Source: Rhodocollybia butyracea
Taxonomy: Eukaryota; Basidiomycota; Agaricomycetes; Agaricales; Omphalotaceae
Length of the DNA stretch: 64,000 nt
Direction: 5' to 3'
NCBI GenBank assembly: GCA_015501585.1
Contig: JADNRY010000136.1
Span: 1-64,000, forward strand
Below, piece by piece: positions 10,632 through 22,685 of the stretch (positions within the stretch are counted from its first letter, which is position 1; each line of letters opens with the position of its first letter). A program made the translations under genes and the position numbers. The notes beneath the pieces were generated by a model, which worked only from the letters and a program-made list of their open reading frames with translations, did not search any database and was not told where the DNA came from.

Positions 10632-13530
10632 TTTGACATCTGATAATGTCTCAACTCCCTCCATTAGCTGGTCCACTGGCTTGTCCTGGTCGAATAACAG
10701 ACCCAGCGACAGGCGAACCCGGGTTCTCACGGGGAGTACCAGCCATCGACGCTTCTTCATCTCGAGGACTCCCAGTAGGTGGACGACTGATTCTTCATCG
10801 AAAAGACCAGTTGCTGAACAAGAAGGAGATCCCCGGGGAGACGAAGTACCAGCGGGACCCCGGAATCGTTCTCGAGGGTGCTCTCCACAGAAGCCGAACC
10901 ACGGCGGCGTGCACGATGCTCTTCAGGAAGTCTTGATAAGCCTGGTTGGTCGGGAAGGAGTAGTCCGATCTCCACTTCATAAAGGAGCATAAGAAACTCC
11001 AATCCGTGAGAGACAGCTCCTTCTCGGGAAGGATCGGCACGAAAGACTCGAGGAAAACCTGAGGTTGGGAGCCATGCTGCGGAGCTCTTGTAATTCATGC
11101 TGCAAAGCGTCAAAAGTGCTCGAGATGGACACGTTGAGCTGTTCCCTGGCCTTAATGGCTGCATCGTAAGAAGTACGAATGCAAGCGATCGTGTTGACCT
11201 GTTTAGCAATGTCTAAGCATGAACATTAATAAAAAGAAGTAAAAAGAACAAAAGAAAAGTACTCACTAACTCGTGAACCCTTCGATGCTTTGTAGGTCTC
11301 ATCGAGTACCTCAACTACTTCTGGTACGTGGAGCGTGTCTGAGCAAGTCTGATGGAGAGTGCACAATTATCGCAAGAAGCACCAAACCTCCGGTTTCCGT
11401 CGTCATCTAGACGATAGGTACACGGCAGGCGGTCCTCTCCCTTGGAATCTGTCGGTCGGCGCGCAGCACATTGGAGGCAAGGTATCTCGCGAGCGACAAC
11501 ATCCGTCTAAAAACGGAAAATATTAATAAAGTCATAACCGTTTGGAAAAGTTTACATACGTTACAGAAGGCACGGTTGGCGCGAAGGAAGACTCGCCAAG
11601 ACATCTGGTGCGTCCCGGTACTAACGGCCGGGAGGTCCAGGAAAGCGTCTAACTCGGGTGTGACACCCCAAGTCATGCTAGTCTTGAAAAGCTCCTTTGG
11701 CTTCTGAAAGGGGCAGGCATTAGTCTACGAACAAGTTACGAGAAAGGGGGACAGACGAACCTGGTTGCCGCGTGGAAGGATTTCCTCGAACGAGGGCAAA
11801 TCCAGGGCGTCTCGCTCAAAGCGTACGATAACCGTCCTATACTCCGTAGAGCCCGGGGCCACAAACTCCTTCGAGGAACGGGATGCCAGGCGTTGAAAGA
11901 GACTATCAAGGTCCAGAGAATCTACGTCCTCATCAGGAACAAGGAAGACCAGGTTTTCCGGCGGAACTGGGGCGGGAGTAGGTTCACGAGAAGGCTCTAA
12001 AGGAGCGGTATTCTTGAGCCTCGAGCTAGATGCTACGGGAACCGGAATTTCCACCACCGGAACGAGCTTCTTACCGGCCTTTGTTGGACGAGGGACAGGA
12101 ATGCTCTCCGCCTCAGCCTCATCAACCACGTCGTTGAGGCGCTTGCGCTTAAGACTGGGAGGCTGGTAGAAGGTGTTAAAATAAGTCTAGGGAGAGAGGA
12201 GAAGGAAACTTACCACGACTGGGTCGGATATCACCTCCTTTCCCTTTCCCTTTCCTTTCGCATCCTGCACCTTGTTTTTGCTCTTACCCTTGGGAGGTCC
12301 CGCGAGTTTGGTAACTGCTGGTGGTGCTTTGGGCTTCGACGTTTCCTTTGTCTTGACGTCAGGAGAGATCCTGGAGGTTTTTGGGACTTTAGGAATGGAC
12401 AAGGTTTTCATCTCTTTCGAGGCTTTAGGAACAGTTTGTGGTGTTGGAGTCTTCTTAATCTTTGAAGGAACAACCTTAGGAGGCGGGGCCGGAGAAGTTC
12501 TTTTCGCTTTACGCGCGTCTTTCGAGTCTGATAACGGGAAGGTCTCTCCTCAGCCGAAGACGCCTAAAGAAAACAAATATTACAAAGAAATCTATGATAA
12601 GGAAAGAAAACATACCCTCGAAGGAGATGGCGGCGCCTCATAAGCTGACCGTTCATCTTCAGAAGGGACATCGTTGTCCTCTCCTACCTCCTCTTCTCCT
12701 TCCTCAGAAATAGACCCGGGAGCGTCAGGCACACCGTCGTCAACGGGTTCCTGGTCTCCGAGCCAATTGGTTTCCCGGCAGCCTTTGTCTAGGGGGATTG
12801 GAATAGGATGGTCAGGCGTGTGGAAGTGAAGGTTAGCGTACTCCTATAACGCGCCAATAAGTTAAATCCAGACAAAATAATAAATAACAACATACCAGGA
12901 TTTCCCGGACCATATGGTCGGCCAGGTACCATGCTGGTTCGGTACTAGCAGAAGTCACTGTTCGCCGAACGATCCAAGACAGTCTCTGGCAAGCTGCGAT
13001 TATGCTTTCGATAATTAGCGGGCAAGACCGACGACCTAAGACGTGTGTACGAAGGAAAACCTATTAAATGATAAAGTTAAAAGTTAGAAAAGTGCCTTAT
13101 AAGAAAGAGAGCGAGAAGCACTTACAAGTCGGGGGGTCAAGACAGAAAAAGCAAGGCGGATGGATCTCGTTTCCTCGCCGGGCTGATAAGACTTGTCCTT
13201 GGCGACAGCCAAAAGGTGTGGTGACAGCTTGCGCTGAATAGCGACGGCCGATGCCCATATCAGTCGAGCAGAGTACTGCTGTGGAATGTCTCCCGTAATA
13301 GGGAGTCGACCAAGATCTTGACCAATGAAATACGAGTCATTTTGAGTCAGGTCAGGAATGTTGAATTTCTGCACCAGTGGCTCAGCCAGTGCGAAAAAGG
13401 AAGGTTTCTTGCTTTTGAAATTGTCGAGGAGATCATCCGAGTCAGAAGTAGAGGAGAGAGCGAGATAAACCTCGATGATGTCGGTAGACAATGTGGGCCA
13501 CCAGTCGGGAAGGCCTTGTTCGGTGGACAT
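10632..13530 (-). CDS. Spliced opposite-strand gene A carried by the Gypsy element
   Basis: This is a multi-exon gene on the strand opposite pol. It starts MSTEQGLPDWWPTLSTDI at 13530. The first exon ends at 13126 (donor GTAAGT), and exon 2 runs 13060 to about 12897. Further exons follow near 12845-12621, 12563-12220, 12150-11763, 11710-11560 and beyond, each with GT..AG borders. The predicted protein has a folded N-terminus, then EEGEEEVGEDND-type acidic and Pro/Lys-rich low-complexity segments. Next comes a folded segment (FKTSMTWGVTPELDAF), a Cys cluster (CLQCAARR, PCTYR, CDNCALS) that could bind metal, a predicted coiled coil (about 11200-11060) and a tail ending near 10632. The first exons are free of stops although pol on the other strand is broken. 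The 3' exons are less certain. Function unknown; presence inside a retroelement suggests a conserved accessory gene. Confidence 0.6.
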
Positions 13531-13997
13531 GGTGGTGGGAGAGACGATGATGGGACTTGTTGAAAAATTTCAACATGGCCTTATTAATAGATCGTTGCTT
13601 GAAGCCGTAGCCGAAGTGACCGGCATCTGTCTTAAGACGTAAAACAACATATCACAAAATACGAATGTGATAGAGGTGTTTTCAGAGTTCTCGAAGACTT
13701 AACACGCTAAACTTAAAGAAAATGTTATCGAGGAAATGATTGGAATCCCCAATCAGGAGTCTAGGCGCCCGCGGCATATGCTGTCTGGTAGATCAATTCA
13801 ATTGTTGACACCTGATTCACATAAGCGCCCGACGTCGAGAATGATCCCAGTTAAACTTAGGGGTAGTACGTCCAGACTAGCCCGCAGGAAAGGAATTAGA
13901 ATGCTAAATGCCGAGAACAAAAAAGGGATTGCTAGCAGAGTCGATCCTAGGCTTGGTGGGCTGACCGGGGACGGTCAGATCATTAGTTTGGGGGAGA
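13531..13997 (+). other. Gypsy 3' non-coding region with polypurine tract
   Basis: It ends in GGGGGAGA (13990-13997), a polypurine tract abutting the LTR that starts TATTAGGCC. This marks the LTR at 13998 as the 3' LTR of the element. It also contains the presumed promoter of opposite-strand gene A, whose start codon is at 13530. A plus-strand frame at 13736-14020 runs into the LTR and has no protein-like features. Confidence 0.6.
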
Positions 13998-15839
13998 TAT
14001 TAGGCCTAAAATCGGCCTAAGGCATGTAACCATACATTTTGACACTTTGTACGTGTTATACAATGCAATAAGAGAGTTATACGGAGCCCGAGCGTGATAG
14101 CTGTTGCCGAGGCAAAGAACTTAACAATAATACTCAGCAAGCCGTGAAGGTACGCCCACAAGCGTAGCCTAGAGCCAAGCTAGCAAGGATACCTGGGCTG
14201 CCCGGAGATGTAACGCTAGATCGTCAATCTAGTTATACCCAAGAGTGCATACTCTCTAAACTACAGGACATCTCGAAGCGGGATAAGTACTAAGCCAACG
14301 CGTTACTCGAGGGAAGGAATTATGAGGGAAGGCATCCCTCGCACTAAGACCCCCAACGAGCTATGTTAAGATGTGGACTTTACAGTCCGTAACAATGGAC
14401 CAGAACAATCCCGAGGAAAACCGTAAAGATCTATTCGCGGCACCGGTCGCAACCGTGAGGACGGTAGAAACATGCTTAGCGGTCCTACGGAAAGCTACAC
14501 GCCGGGATAGCCTTGGCAAATCGAAACATTTGATCTTAGAAATCATACACGGAAGGTCTTATCCGTTAAAGCCGACTATCGGGAATCACTTGTACATACT
14601 CAGCGCAGTTGCTCGAGATTATCATAAGTGGTGTCGTTGGAAAGCTAGATAACAGGTCTTCTCGAGAGAATGTTAATCACACTCAGGATGGACAGAACTA
14701 TCTGGAGAATAGAATGAAACTCACCCAAGGGAAACCAGGCTGCGAGTGATCATGAAGCGCAAAGGTACTCCTGACCCCAGAGAATTGTGGAGTAATCGGA
14801 GAAACCTCGCTCGGATCAAAACACTCTAAAACTATGTTAATCCTCACGAAATCATATTTTACCTCTGATATATACCCAAGAATGGACTATTTCTTTATTG
14901 TGTGTACCATATATAGGCTGGAGTTTCCTTTCCGAGCCAGATTCCTCTGTTCCACTCTCTTTCCGTCTCTCTCCGTATCTGTTTCATCTATTTTTCGTAT
15001 TAAACTCTCTCTACTCAGTATATAAGCCAGATATATTTATTCAATAAGACAAGTTTCTTGCCCTCGACTTGACTGCTAAGACCAGTGCTCCGTAGAACGT
15101 CCCCACGGGATCAGTAGCGTGACGCCTCCTGACTTGGTTATCTTAAGAAAGTAATAAACTTCACGCGCTTTGCAAAGCCCATTTATATCTTGATCAAATT
15201 TAAGTGTGTAGAGTTCTCTCGAACTCCAGATCGACTCAAATCTAGTTGCTTCCTTAGAGGGGACGGCTTCTAGTAAGGGATTATTCGGCTCCAGAGTGAG
15301 GGTTCCTTAGTTGACTTCTTCATGAAGTTAGACGAGCCACTAAGATTGTGGTACAAGTTCCTAGTGATTAAGTTCACTCACAATATCGTAGCTTGGCCCA
15401 GAGTTTGGTCGAGGACTTTACGGCGTCACAGCAGCTAGTGCCAGAGTTTGCCTAGGGTTGTTGACAAACCTCGAGATTACTATTCTAGCTAGAGCCAGAG
15501 TTTGCCTAGGAGAATCTTAGTTTCGTTGTATTGGTTTTGGTTTTGGTTAATTGATTTGGACATACACACCTGGTTCCCTCGTACACTCGTACACCCCAAC
15601 TAGGCTTCTCTCGACTTAGTTCTAAGAGTTGTCTAAGCTTAGTTACCCCCGTTAGCGTTACAGTCTTGAACCTGGAGCAGTTGCGCGCGTACATCCGATA
15701 TTACAAAGCTTTCCCTCGGGGAATCTCTGACAACCCGCCCTCGCTCCCTTACATATCGATAGTCTGGTTAGGTGTGGTAGTGTTTTTGTTGGGTTGTTTT
15801 ATAGCACCTTTCGCATACCTACACGTAAATACCCAAATA
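13998..15839 (+). repeat. 3' LTR of the Gypsy element
   Basis: It starts TATTAGGCCTAAAATCGG directly after the polypurine tract and ends ACACGTAAATACCCAAATA. It aligns with the solo LTR at 18881-21138 but lacks about 400 bp found there (parts of 19940-20010 and 20090-20440). It also contains the repeated CCAGAGTTTGCC motifs. The CpG sites are largely intact compared with the solo copy. The matching 5' LTR of this element was not identified with certainty. Confidence 0.8.
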
Positions 15840-17271
15840 GCACACTATGATATATACTAATCTGTTTCAGGCGCAAGGGTATACAACGGGACTATATCAA
15901 GACTTGTCACTATAGATGGTCCTGAACTCTTCACGTTTACCCTGCATCCTGCCTCCACCAATTACAAGCGGTTACCGTGACTAGATAAAACCCAATCTAT
16001 CCAAATCAAGGAAGAAAGATTCTATAGGTCCCTTGGGCGCAACCGATCGCAAATGTTCAGCACCGTCGCAGCACTGTGAATTTTTGGACGCAGATGGATT
16101 GAATGGACCACCAATGTCTAGAGGGGGTATTCCAGTATAGAGGCATTTAATGTGGAACATGAATGTATTTGATAGGAATGAATATGGTGGTGAGCAGGGT
16201 ATCAAAAATCAGAGTAGAGGGCTGTTCCTACTTACTGGTTGCAACTCGCCGGTGGAGGTAGTCCATTGAACTTTCAACAGTGTGTATACTCTAACGTTGG
16301 GGGTACGTGAAGAGTGAGGCTTGCCACATATGGGAGCATGGGACAGTCCAGGGGATGAGAATACTGCCGCTGGAGAGAAAAGGTGCAGTAGGAGTATGGT
16401 ACATAGTGATTTATCTCAAGTACAAGGTACAATACCAGAGCAAGACTTTATATAATAATCAAGCCTCAGGTGGCAAGACCACAAATGGCTTGGATTTAGC
16501 CTCAGTCTTGAAATCAAATATTGCTATCGCGTAAATAGCCAATTCAGTCCTGAAATGATGGTTTAGCAAAGAATGAAATCTGAAAATATATACTTATCCA
16601 CGGTTGCGGTCCCGGACTGGGACTCAAATAAAACAAATGGGCCACCAATTTGTTCTAACAGCACTCTGGGTATTCCAGGAAACTCTTCAGTCCCAAGATA
16701 GAGCCAGAAATCCCTTGACAGTAATGAATATTGTGAGTATAGACTTGAGAACAGGAGTAGTAAAGGGCTGTTACTGGTCCTCTGGGGAAGCAGTCCAATT
16801 AACGGGAAATGGTTTGTCTATTGTGATTGTGGGAGGTATCTCGAGAGTGAGGCTTGCCACAAAGGGGAGCATGGCGCAAGTAGTGAGAATGCTGCATTGC
16901 AGAACAATAATAAGAAAAGGAACGTGAAGGTGGATGCAAGAGCTTCACCTGAGTTTCTTGAACATGCTTCAGGATACCAAGGACTTGAAGATGAACAAAA
17001 ACTGAGATTTGTTGGTGTTATTTATAGTAGACTCTAGTTCGGAGATCTACTTTGAGACATTGACCAGTGGACTGCCAGAAGCCTGGAACCAATGAACGGA
17101 ATAATATAGTAGCTCTGACTCGGAGTCCTATTTTGCGTCCGGACTTTAATTGGGTATTAAGTACCTCCATATTGTATGAGCCTATGAATACCCACAGATA
17201 TTGTCATGGTCCGCCCCCCAACCGCCCCCATTATTTGGAATGAATCTTCAGTTTAAGTATTGTATCTATCC
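15840..17271. other. Unrecognised region with a diverged duplication
   Basis: No recognisable gene was found. Two stretches resemble each other: about 16130-16400 and 16665-16930. Both contain GGTATTCCAG, GGGCTGTT and GAGTGAGGCTTGCCACA followed by GGGAGCATGG. They look like two diverged copies of one repeat unit about 550 bp apart. Frames at 16307-16534 and 16604-16927 lie in these copies and show no conserved motif. Confidence 0.45.
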
Positions 17272-17279
17272 ATTTTTGG

Positions 17280-18103
17280 TAGAGATCCGCACCGTAACCG
17301 TATAATACGGTTGACGGTACGGTTACAGGGTAGCCGTAACCGTACCGTAGAGCTGCTGAGCGTCAGCTATACGGTACGGCTTTGGTACGGGATCCATACC
17401 GTATAGACCCGTCAAAGACGGCCATATACGGCTATGATACGGCCGTATTTTATTACCAATGTACTGCAGCATCTTCTCTCACCTTTATGCTCACTTTGTT
17501 CACTCTCCTGGTCCAGTCTATTTAAAAAATACAACCTAGTCCTGGGTCCATAATCCAGCTTTCATGTCACTAGTACCTGCATGTAATACATAGCATGAAA
17601 CTGTAGACAGTAATCAACTTCACTGTACTTCTGATGATGAGCTGGAGCGATATTTTGATGCACCACGCCCAAGGTGGCTGTAATATTCTTGGAAGACTGA
17701 GCCTCCACAATTGTACCAAATGCCGGCAATTTCATGGAGATTCCACATACTGATACTTATTGCTGTCAAGCGCATTTTTTCAGGCGGATACCATATCTTT
17801 TCTTCATAGTCACTTGAGGCCAGAGATAATTCAAGAGGCCCTTATTCAAAACAAAGATCAGCTCAGGCTTCGAAGAAAAGGACTTGAGAATGCTCCAAAG
17901 GCTAGTATAGGTGCATAGACATATCGTCTAATACATTGTGATTTTTACGGCCGTATAATACGGCCGTAAACCGTATTTTTACCTGTACCGTACTGTAAGA
18001 CATTTCTCAAGTGCATATACGGTACGGTTACGGTACTATCAGGTACCGTATGGAACCGTAAGCTGTACGGCCGTAACCGTATACGGTACGGTGCGGATCC
18101 CTA
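17280..18103. mobile_element. hAT-type MITE, 824 bp, rich in CCGTA/TACGG motifs
   Basis: Both ends carry the inverted repeat TAGRGATCCGCACCGTA (17280 on; inverted to 18103). An exact 8-bp duplication ATTTTTGG flanks it at 17272-17279 and 18104-18111. The subterminal 150 bp on each side are packed with CCGTA and TACGG in both orientations, typical of transposase-binding subterminal repeats. The middle has no transposase frame. An 8-bp duplication with TAG-initial ends fits the hAT superfamily, so it would need a transposase from elsewhere. Confidence 0.85.
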
Positions 18104-18174
18104 ATTTTTGGTCTGAGTTATCATTGGTTTTTTTGTTAAATTAAATTCTGTCCCTACCTCCATACACAGTCCGT

Positions 18175-18820
18175 ATGCCCCATACACCTTCCAACTTGCT
18201 GATGAATCTGGTTTGTTTTTGTTTTTCATGTTTGTGTTTGTGTTTGGGCTTCATACCATTTCAGTACAAGACTCATATTTTCAGCTGTCTTCACAGAGGC
18301 CTGATGTTTGGGTTCAAAGGATGGGTGCAGGCATGGATGCAGCTACATCCGAGGACAATATGGATCATTTTTGATGGTGGAACGGTTGAGGAGACCCCAC
18401 TTTGACCCCACTACTTATGCCTCCAGCAACTCTGGCTCTTCGCCAAGTATAACAAGAGTCTCTGTACTAAGCTCAAAAACAAGGTTGACTGCTACCTGGG
18501 TGATCGCAAAGTGCCTGTTCTTTGCCTTGATTTGAAATCCAGTCCCTCCTCCTTCTTTGTAGCCAAGGACCAAGGTTCACAGGTGCTTTGCTCCTGGTAA
18601 ATGCTGAGCACTGATGCCCGGGATATGCAAGGGGAGTACAAGTGTCTTGTTTCAACTGCTCTCCTCTATGGCCATATGAAGGCCGGGGAGCATTGCTTGG
18701 AGATGGCTGCTTCAACAACAATGGGTCAGATGGGACGCAAGGAGCACTTGGTGGGTTTCACTTCTCCAGCAAGCAATCACCCAATTACTTACTGTGTACA
18801 TCCGCCACAAAGGAATTAAT
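18175..18820 (+). pseudogene. Unrecognised coding relic (FxFKxWV type)
   Basis: The plus strand reads GLMFGFKGWVQAWMQLHP near 18300-18350. After a frame change it reads LWLFAKYNKSLCTKLKNK (from about 18424), continuing to a stop at 18598 and then a further open stretch to 18819. The first motif resembles EGPMFMFKSWVPPWMRC at 22328-22375, so two relics of one unknown family lie on either side of the solo LTR. Stops and frame changes indicate decay. The product was not recognised. Confidence 0.35.
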
Positions 18821-18880
18821 CACCTTTTTCTATATGTTTGTGCTGTGTTCTTCCGATGCACACCAGGGCTTATGGATCGG

Positions 18881-21138
18881 TATTAGGCCTAAAATTGGCC
18901 TAAGGCATGGAACTGTACATTTTGACATTTTGTACATTATACAATGCAATAAGAGAGTTATACAGAGCCCAAGCATGATAGCTGTTGCTGAGGCAAAGAA
19001 CTTAACAATAATACTCACTGAGCTGTGAAGGTACACCCACAAGCGTAGCCTAGAGCCAAGCTAGCAAGGATACCTGGGCTGCCCAGAGATGTTAATGCTA
19101 GATTGTCAATCTAGTTATACCCAAGAGTGTATACTCTCTAAACTACAGGACATCTTGAAGCGGGATAAGTACTAAGCCAACGCATTACTCAAGGGAAGGA
19201 TTTATGAGGGAAGGCATCTCTCACACTAAGACCCCCCAACGAGCTATGTTAAGATGAGGACTTTACAGTCCGTGACATTGGACCAGAACAATCCCAAGGA
19301 AACCATAGAGGTCTACTCGCAGCACTGGTTGTATCCGTGAAAGCGGTGGAAACATGCTTAGTGATTCCACGCAAAGCTATGCACCGGGATAGGCTTGGCT
19401 AATCGAAACATTTGATCTTAGAAATCATACACAGGAGGTCTTGTCCATTAAAGCTGACTATTGGGAATTGCTTGTAGGCACTCAGTGTAGTTGCTCAAGA
19501 CTATCATAAGTGGTGTTGTTAGGAAGCTAGACACCAGTACTTCTCAAGAGAATGTTAAATACACTCAGGATGGACAGAACTATCTGAGGAATAGAATGAA
19601 ACTCACCCAACTGGAAACCGGGCAGCAAGTGGTCACAAAGCATTAAGGTACTCCTGACCCCGGAGAATTGTGGAGTATTCGGAGAAACCTCATTTGGCTC
19701 AAAACACTCTAAAACTATGTTAATCCTCATGACATCATATTTTATCTCTGATATATACCCAAGAATGGACTATTTCTTTATTGTGTGTACCATATATAGG
19801 CTGGAGTTTCCTTTCTGAGCCAGATTCCTCTGTTCCACTCTCTTTCCATCTCTCTCCATATATGTTTCATCCATTTTCATATTAAACTCTCTACTCAGTA
19901 TATAAGCCAGACATATTTATTCAATAAGACAAGTTACTTGCCACCTCCCCTGTACAAGATTGGTTGTGTTCCTTCACCTCAAAGTTTCTTGCCCTCGACT
20001 TGACTGCTAAGACCAGTGCTCCGTAGAATGTCCCCTCGGGACTACTAGCGTGATGCCTCCTGACTTGGTTATCTTTAGAAAGTAATAAACTTCATGAAGT
20101 TACACCCCAGTGTTTGAGATTGGTTGTGGTTTCTTCACCTCAGAGGATCTTTCCCTCAATTTGTATGTTAGGAAGTGAGCTCCATAGAATGTCCTTGGGA
20201 TTAGTAGCATGACGCTTCTCTACTTAACTACAAGTCAGTTGTTAGTTTCTTCACCCAGTAGTAGCTGGTCACCTCTCTACATGTTCCCATGGAGAAGTGT
20301 TAGTTGCTTCATGAAGTTGTTAGCCAGTCTTGATGCTTTACCACAGAGTGACTGACAGTTTCTTCAAGGAGTTTGATTTACTGTCATATTACTTGCTCAG
20401 TGGAATTTGGCCTGTATTGGATTTCACAAACTTCCTGTGGCCCACTTGAGAATTTGATCAAGTCTTGAGCATGTTAGTTCCCTCAAACTCCAGATCAACC
20501 TTAAATCTAGTTGCTTCCTTAGAGGGGATGGTTTCTAGTAAGGAATTTTTTGGCTCCAGTGTGAGGGTTCCGTAGTCAACTTGCCTGTGAAGTTAGGCAA
20601 GCCACTAAGATTGTGGTACGAGTTCCTAGTGATTAAGTTCACTCACAATATTGTAGCTTGGCCCAGAGTTTGGTCAAGGACCTTACGGCGTCACAGTGAG
20701 CTAGTGCCAGAGCTTGCCTAGGGTTGTTGACAAACCTCAAAGTTACTATTCTAGCAAGTGCCAGAGTTTGCCTAGGAGAATCTTAGTTTTGTTGTATTGG
20801 TTTTGATTATTTGGTTTTGGACACATACACATTATTGGTTTTGGTTTGATTATATTGATTCGGACATCCTGACATTCCTCATACATATGTACACCCAACT
20901 AGGCTTCCCTCAACTCAGTTCTAAGAGTTGTCCAAGCTTAGTTACCCATGTTAACGCAATGGTCTTGAACCTGGAGCAACCGCGTGCATATCTCTGATAC
21001 TATCAAACTTTCCCTCAGGGAATCTCTGACAACCCGCCCTCGCTCCCTTACATATCAATAGTCTGGTTAGGTGTGGTAGTGTTTTTGTTGGTTGTTTTAT
21101 AGCACCTTTCACACACCTACATGTAAATACCCAAATAT
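18881..21138 (+). repeat. Solo LTR of the same Gypsy family
   Basis: It starts TATTAGGCCTAAAATTGG and ends ACATGTAAATACCCAAATA. TGGATCGG lies immediately upstream (18873-18880) and again downstream (21139-21146), so a target duplication is retained and the internal region has been lost by LTR-LTR recombination. It is the longest of the three LTRs. Compared with 13998-15839, many CpG sites appear here as TpG or CpA. Confidence 0.85.
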
Positions 21139-21146
21139 TGGATCGG

Positions 21147-22292
21147 ATCATTCCAACCCGGACTGCTCACCTTCTTTCTTTTGTTTCCTCATTCATCTTG
21201 CATTCATCGCTTCAATCGAGGTCACTGCTGTCCGGTCCTTTACTAACTCCAACTGTCCTTCATAGTCTCCATCTGATCACAGTCGTCATACAACTTCAAG
21301 TTCATATATCTCCCATATCACATATCCCAAACACACCCCATAACCCATATATCCCATTCTTAACCTACACAACAACACAATGCACATCTCAATATAATTT
21401 GAAGAGCGCAACAGAGCCCAATATTCCACCCTTGCTACCTCTCAGTATACTAAGCAAACCATGGACTGGCAAAGAAACCATACCCGTTTTGGCTCGGCGA
21501 TTGGAGGAGTTGGTTCATGCATTGTTTCCGTTTCTTCCTTCCTATTCCGGCTTTTCTGGTCTTCCATTCTTTCCATTTATGGCTTTTTTGTGTTTGGCTA
21601 AACCTTTTGGTACACAAGAGTTGTATCTCTGACTTTCTGGTGTCTCTCTGGTGGATCTTCCTGCCTTCCTCTGCTTGTTCCCTCATCTTTGGTCATGCGA
21701 ATGCGCATTATCTTCTGTTTTACATGTCGTTTTACAATGTTCTACGTTATCTTCCACATTACTTTGCACATTATTCTGCAGATGCTCTACTGGTCTATGT
21801 GTTTGAAAACTCTGAGACTCCTTCATCCGTGCTCTTCTCACTCGCTTGATTCACACATTCCTTTGCATTCACGTTCCTTCACATTTCTTCATGTTCATCA
21901 ATTCCTATCAACCTACTCTGACACTCCAATTGATTCCACTTGCTTCTCAATGCACGTCAACATTTGACCATAGATGGTATGCAAAGAAGGCCCCTCCTCC
22001 CTCAAGGCCTCATGCGGTGTAGGCCCCAACCCCTTCCATGCGATATTGGTGAATACGAGTCAATTGGCTTTGTAAGCAATTTTTCCGTTCTTCTTTGCCT
22101 TCTTTGGGTCCCTTCCTCCTTTCATCCTTGTGTCCTTTTGTCCTTGTTGCCCCCTCCTACACCTGTACCAATCTAACAACTACGGTAATCATCCCAACCC
22201 CACAGATACGATTCAAAGCCAAGCTTCTCAAGACTACATACCTTGAGTCATGACAACAGTCTGCCCCCCGCTAACGTGCCAAATCCCGCATC
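21147..22292 (+). other. Pyrimidine-rich stretch, no supported gene
   Basis: The plus strand is strongly C/T-rich, giving long but low-complexity frames full of Ser, Leu, Pro and Phe (21138-21632, 21517-21849). No motif, signal peptide or splice pattern supports coding. It could be the promoter and leader region of the open frame at 22293. Confidence 0.4.
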
Positions 22293-22667
22293 ATGAGCGC
22301 CATCCACACTGCCATCACCGAAGAAGGCCCTATGTTCATGTTTAAAAGCTGGGTGCCTCCATGGATGCGCTGCAATATTGATCTTTTCGACGCTGGAGCA
22401 GCTGAAGAATGGTGTGGATTGTACGAGGGGGCGGGGGTAAGAGGTTTTGTCACGTTGGAAAAAATTGTCTACGTTCTGAGATCGAGCCCTCAGCGTCAGA
22501 AAAACTGGTATAAGCTTCTGTCACGAGATCAGATCACTGTGGGAATTTATTTGCTTATTGTTGAGGTGGTCCTCTGTTTGAAGGCAGAGACCATTTGTGT
22601 GCTGATACTATACAAGAATCAATATAACGCTCTTGAGTATGCATTTAAAGTTAATATAGATCTGTAA
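22293..22667 (+). CDS. Hypothetical protein, 124 aa, possibly truncated
   Basis: The frame opens with MSAIHTAITEEGPMFMFKSW. The segment FKSWVPPWMRC, followed by FDAGAAEEW, resembles the relic at 18300-18400, so the first about 45 residues look like a real protein family that I do not recognise. The C-terminal half (hydrophobic, LLIVEVVLCL) may be chance sequence beyond a lost exon. A MITE remnant starts 19 bp after the stop and may have truncated it. Confidence 0.35.
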   Translation: MSAIHTAITEEGPMFMFKSWVPPWMRCNIDLFDAGAAEEWCGLYEGAGVRGFVTLEKIVYVLRSSPQRQKNWYKLLSRDQITVGIYLLIVEVVLCLKAETICVLILYKNQYNALEYAFKVNIDL

Positions 22668-22685
22668 AATTCAAGTTTTAGGTCT

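Noticed and set aside
13736..14020. 94-codon plus-strand frame as a Gypsy accessory gene
   Set aside because: It crosses the polypurine tract and enters the LTR, and its composition is not protein-like.
966..15839. One complete Gypsy element using the LTR at 966 as its 5' LTR
   Set aside because: The two LTRs are too diverged, no matching target duplication was found, and 2905-4180 holds tandem repeats with no primer site, gag or protease.
21138..21849. Frames of 110-164 codons as a membrane protein
   Set aside because: The sequence is pyrimidine-rich and low-complexity, the frames overlap each other, and one begins at the solo LTR border.
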